DNA of 64,000 bases from Gnetum montanum (lineage: Eukaryota; Streptophyta; Gnetopsida; Gnetales; Gnetaceae), in contig MNCI01004098.1 in NCBI GenBank assembly GCA_015680685.1, forward strand, positions 62,001-126,000, read 5' to 3'. This document shows, one piece after another, positions 60,421 through 64,000 of this stretch; the stretch's first letter is position 1, and each line of letters opens with the position of its first letter. The notes under the pieces were generated by a model. It was not told the origin of the DNA, did not search any database, and worked only from the letters and a program-made list of their open reading frames with translations. Position numbers and translations under genes: made by a program.

Positions 60421-61909
60421 ATAGCTGTGTGCTACATTATAGGGGACAGGGATGTCCCCTACTATGCTATAGTAGATAAGGGCACTGTGTGTCATGCGTG
60501 AAATGTAGAATGTTCCATGTTATGCATAGGAGATGAAATTAATAGGTGTTTTGACCCCTTAGGCTATAAATAGGACATTACCCCATAATAATCTAGTTAG
60601 TTTCACTGTCAAAGCCTACACCCTACACCCAGAGCATAGCATGGTTGTGTTGAGAGATAGCATAGTAGTTGATACAACTGATACACTCAAGTTTGTGAGT
60701 AGGAAATGGTGCACAAGAGTGAGCGCAGGCATTAAGGGTTGATCAACTTAGTCGAAGGGGAGCGCACCCTACAATGCCTTCCCAAGGTATGTGTTGAGGA
60801 GTAGCAGGAGGCTCCATCTGCCCAGTAAGTCACTATGCTACCCTCATTTTCATTGTATAATTTATCAAGTTATATTGTTATTTTCATCACTATTTTGGTT
60901 ATCACAATCATCACTATGGCTATGCTGTAATTGTTCTTATTGCTTTTATTGCCATTTTAGCCACTGAGTCGTGGCTATTACCACTCTGGCCGCAACAACC
61001 ATAGCACTCGCTATGCTATGCCTGTGCACAGCACTGCCCTAGCCACCATTATTAGGAATGGCCATTGTGCTATCGTAGGGGTTTGGATGGTTCTGGATGG
61101 TGTAGCATACGCTTAGCATAGTGTACCACCCTTAGAGGGGATTTTTGGTTACCAAGTTTTTGTGCAGCGTAGCATGTGTCTAGCATAGCATAGCATGTGT
61201 AGGGGAAGTTCATTTTTTCTTTATGTTTTACTTGGTTGTATTTCATGCAGTGGGTAGGGACGGGACACTTGGAATGTTGTGTGTATTTTTCCAAAGCCAT
61301 GTTGGTTTTCGTTAGCGTGACTGTTATAGTGTTAGGTTTTTGGTTCTTGTTATGCTAAATTGCCCTAGCTACCATGGTTTCCATGCTACTACGCTAGCAG
61401 GCCCACTACACTGCTATGCTAGCAAACCTGCTACACTGCTACATGTTGAGACTATTACTTTGCTATGCGTATTAGTTTTTTTGTGCTTGTCATATGGCTA
61501 TGTGTGTCATACTTGTTATGTTGTCACACTTCTTATATTGTTGCATGTCATACTTGTTGCTTTGCTACACTGCATGGGGTGTAGTTTTCCTGCTATGCTA
61601 CGTATAATGTAGTTGTTACCCTTAAGCAAAGTATAGTTGTTATGCTACATTGTGCAAGGCATAACTGTTACACTGTGCAGGGTGCACCTGCTATGCTACG
61701 CTATGTGGGGCATAGCGGTTACGCTGTGCAGGGTGTACCTACTACATTACGCTACGCATAACACCCTACTACGCTACATGTCGTGTTTAGTTATATGTTA
61801 TTGTGCCTATGTGTTACTATGTCATGCCTAAGGAAAAATCTGTACATTAAGGGTTACACTATGCTACTTGGTAATCATCACTTGAATGTTGCACTAATGC
61901 TTTTTTGTT
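60421..61909 (+). other. Spacer with possible promoter of the B3 antisense gene
   Basis: TATAAATAG is at 60565-60573 on the plus strand, the orientation of the antisense gene. Downstream a GTAAGT donor-like word lies at 60825, so an early non-coding exon (about 60600-60824) is possible. The rest is rich in gctatgcta words. No ORF supported. Confidence 0.45.
61639..61740. repeat. Two 51-bp direct repeats
   Basis: 61639-61689 and 61690-61740 both run from gttatgctac/gctatgctac to ctgtgcagggtg and cacct/tacct. Confidence 0.75.
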
Positions 61910-64000
61910 GTGTTGCACAAGGTCATGTTAAAACCTGTCCTAATTATGCTTGAGTTGGTAGGAGTCCTATGTTGCCTTAGTGAACCCGTGGCCAACGTCC
62001 CCCCCTCCCCATGCATGGGTAAGGCATTAGGCGATCTAGTTCTAGGAGGGTGCATGGGACTTCCTAGAGTTCCTCCTTTGCCATTTTCGTGTGATCGTGT
62101 GGTCACACTTATCGGCTGAAACAACCACTGTACTAACCAAAATGTTGTTGCCCGGGGCAAACTGAGTCATTTTGAAGTTCATGGCTGATGGGTCAATTGA
62201 AGGAAAAGAGGTAGAAGGCTTAAACCAGTGCCCAAGAGGCTTGAGGCTCTTGTGTTGGATTTGGGACATGCTCGAATTTAAATGTTATCATAAATACAAC
62301 ACATTGTTCATTACCCATCACATGGGCACATGCTTTTAGAACCCACCTAGAACTGTTTATTGTGCCAGGGAGTGAGTCCTATGAAGGTGTTTTAGACATG
62401 TATTGTTTCTCTTGCATTAGTCAAAAATTCTTATTATGTTTTGCATGTTACTAGGTATTATATTGACAAGGATGGTCTTTACGGTAACAAGGATACATTG
62501 GCGTTGGTCCAAAAGGCTCTGCAAGAGTTCTCTTCTACTAGGAACATACATGCCAGCATTATAGAACAACTTGGGCTTGATTTCAAAACCTATCCAGCTA
62601 AATATGCTAATTTCTATGTGAAATGTGAGGAACTTGGCTGGTTGGATAGCGATTTGGCATCCTACTGAGGTCTTCTCGTAGAAGATGTTCTGGTGAAAAT
62701 TCCACCATTTAGACTCAGTGTGTTAAATTATGCATTTTTTCACCATGTGTTCAAGTGATGATTCTACTTTTTCTTTTGCTAATTTTTTTGTTGGTTATTA
62801 TAGTAGCAAGCAAATCCTAAGAGGTTACAATGATCACTTCTAGGCATGATGAAACCAACCTCTTCTTCAAGTATGGGTAGGTGGATGAGACTCAGTGTTG
62901 GCTTTGCAATGGGGTCCCAACCATCCTAGTTCACAATGTTCAGGAGGTTGGAGTCATGGATTTATTCCTATTAGTAAATCCAAGTGTCCCAGCTACTGAA
63001 ATGCTCTCCCTAGTTGATTCTTTTTCCAAAAAGGCTAACTGTTTCTGCACATGGGTTCACAATGTGCAGGTGGTGTTCAAGATAAATGATAGACTTTTTG
63101 CAAATATTTTCGATGTTCCCTTTGATGGCCTACCTATAGGGGAAAAGACTAGCAAAGATGTTAACCATTAGAAGGACATAGAGGAATGGTTGGAGACAAG
63201 TAAGGATCGAAAGGGGATTTATATCCACAAGGTCAAGCTAGCGGTGGCCTAAACAATTTACCTTATCTTCCGGGCCCATGCCTTTCCCAAGCTACTCTCC
63301 CAAGGGAAAATCCTTGGAGTAGAGTAGGCCTAGATAATGAGCGATGTTAAGGAAGAAGGGACCTACTACAACTAGGTCAAGTACCTCTTAGAAGGCTTAC
63401 GAGCTGAAATGATCAAGCTTCGTGAGAAGCTTAATGCCTATTTCAACATACACTATGCCTTCTTCATACCCTACCTATGACACTTTGTGAAATTCTTGGT
63501 GGTCCACGAGAATGATGCTTGGGTGTAGTAAGATTGCACCTAGATATCCAAGCTGTGGATTTGCCAAGTGTTCTACACCACCCAGTCCCAAGACCCCCTA
63601 GAAGCTATCGAGGAATCACTTTATATAACAATGAGGGATCACTTTATATAGAAGCATTGGAGAGGCACCTCCTATTAACATAGGCAATGTGTTGAGGGGG
63701 GCATGTCTCATTGTAGAAATGGTGAAAACTAGGCTACAATGCAGAAAGTCTTATCTTGCGAAAGAACCTCCCCGTACTAATGAAGAGAAGGGAAGAAAGT
63801 TACAGATCAAGGTCCATAAAGTACAACCTACAATTGGTAAGTGTGTTTAATTGTTTCATTAGTTAATTCTTGATTTTATGTTAGGCTAGCCTGCTTACCT
63901 TAGCTGTGTTTAATAGAAAATGAAGAAGAAATTTTGGCCCCTGAAGTAGGGGGCCCCATTGTAGAGGAAGAAGAGGCCCCAGTTGCAGAGGAAGAGGCCC
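61910..64000 (+). pseudogene. Second copy of the antisense multi-exon gene (B3), runs off the window
   Basis: Exons inferred: about 62110-62371, 62455-62740, 62804-63836 and 63917 onward. Splice signals: GTGAGT at 62372, CTAG ending 62454, TATAG ending 62803, GTAAGT at 63837, AATAG ending 63916. The second exon encodes DKDGLYGNKDTLALVQKAL and matches the B2 exon at 30412. The third has FKINDRLFANIFDVPFDGLP and TIYLIFRAHAFPKLLSQGKI, the counterpart of KVYPIFRACAILKLLFQEKI in B2. The fourth begins a Glu/Ala/Pro-rich region, as in B2. A few stops interrupt it (62666, 63169, 63250 and others). Product unknown; it lies antisense to B3 pol. Confidence 0.65.

Overview
The window is intergenic plant DNA built almost wholly from old, nested retroelements. 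Evidence for a plant: Ty3/Gypsy and Ty1/Copia domains, plant-type tRNA primer sites, LTRs of 0.85-1.7 kb starting TG, and an endogenous pararetrovirus (Caulimoviridae). Frequent nonsense codons, apparent loss of CpG (CG read as TG or CA) and deep nesting suggest a very large, slowly purged genome. A gymnosperm is my best guess, but this is inference. I see no intact host gene, tRNA, rRNA or CRISPR.

Four named families organise the window. Family A (minus strand, LTRs about 0.85-0.92 kb beginning TGATGAGT and ending ACTCATCA, Asp-tRNA-like primer site) has gag but no recognisable pol. Copy A1 (623-7368, target duplication AAGAT) sits in a second copy, A2 (7374-11987). A4 is an A LTR at 21084-21105 plus 50309-51139, split by B2. 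Family B (LTRs beginning TGAAACACC, Tat-like Ty3/Gypsy) gives B2 (21106-50303, minus, duplication CACCT). B2 carries B1 (31575-41719, plus, duplication ACTTC/ACTCC), and the 3' LTR of B1 carries solo LTR D (39455-41077, duplication GGTAT). The nest is therefore A4 > B2 > B1 > D. Part of a third B-type element, B3, occupies 58490-64000, and 1-538 is the end of another B LTR.

The most unusual feature is a multi-exon gene on the plus strand, antisense to B2, lying between protease and reverse transcriptase (about 30020-43636, split by B1). The same gene with the same intron positions lies antisense beside the B3 reverse transcriptase (about 61910-64000 and beyond). I do not recognise its protein. 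Conservation of place, orientation and introns in two copies argues that it belongs to the element.

11988-21083 is AT-rich debris with a Ty1/Copia RT-RNase H fragment, two SINE-like sequences, and a perfect four-module heat-shock element 50 bp upstream of a TATA box. 51318-58480 is a head-to-head inverted pair of pararetrovirus fragments. It is younger-looking than the LTR elements, broken by several stops, and joined at a single ambiguous base. Its right arm ends in an unrecognised ORF, a TATA box and a poly(A) signal. All coding regions here are decayed, so no working pathway can be claimed.
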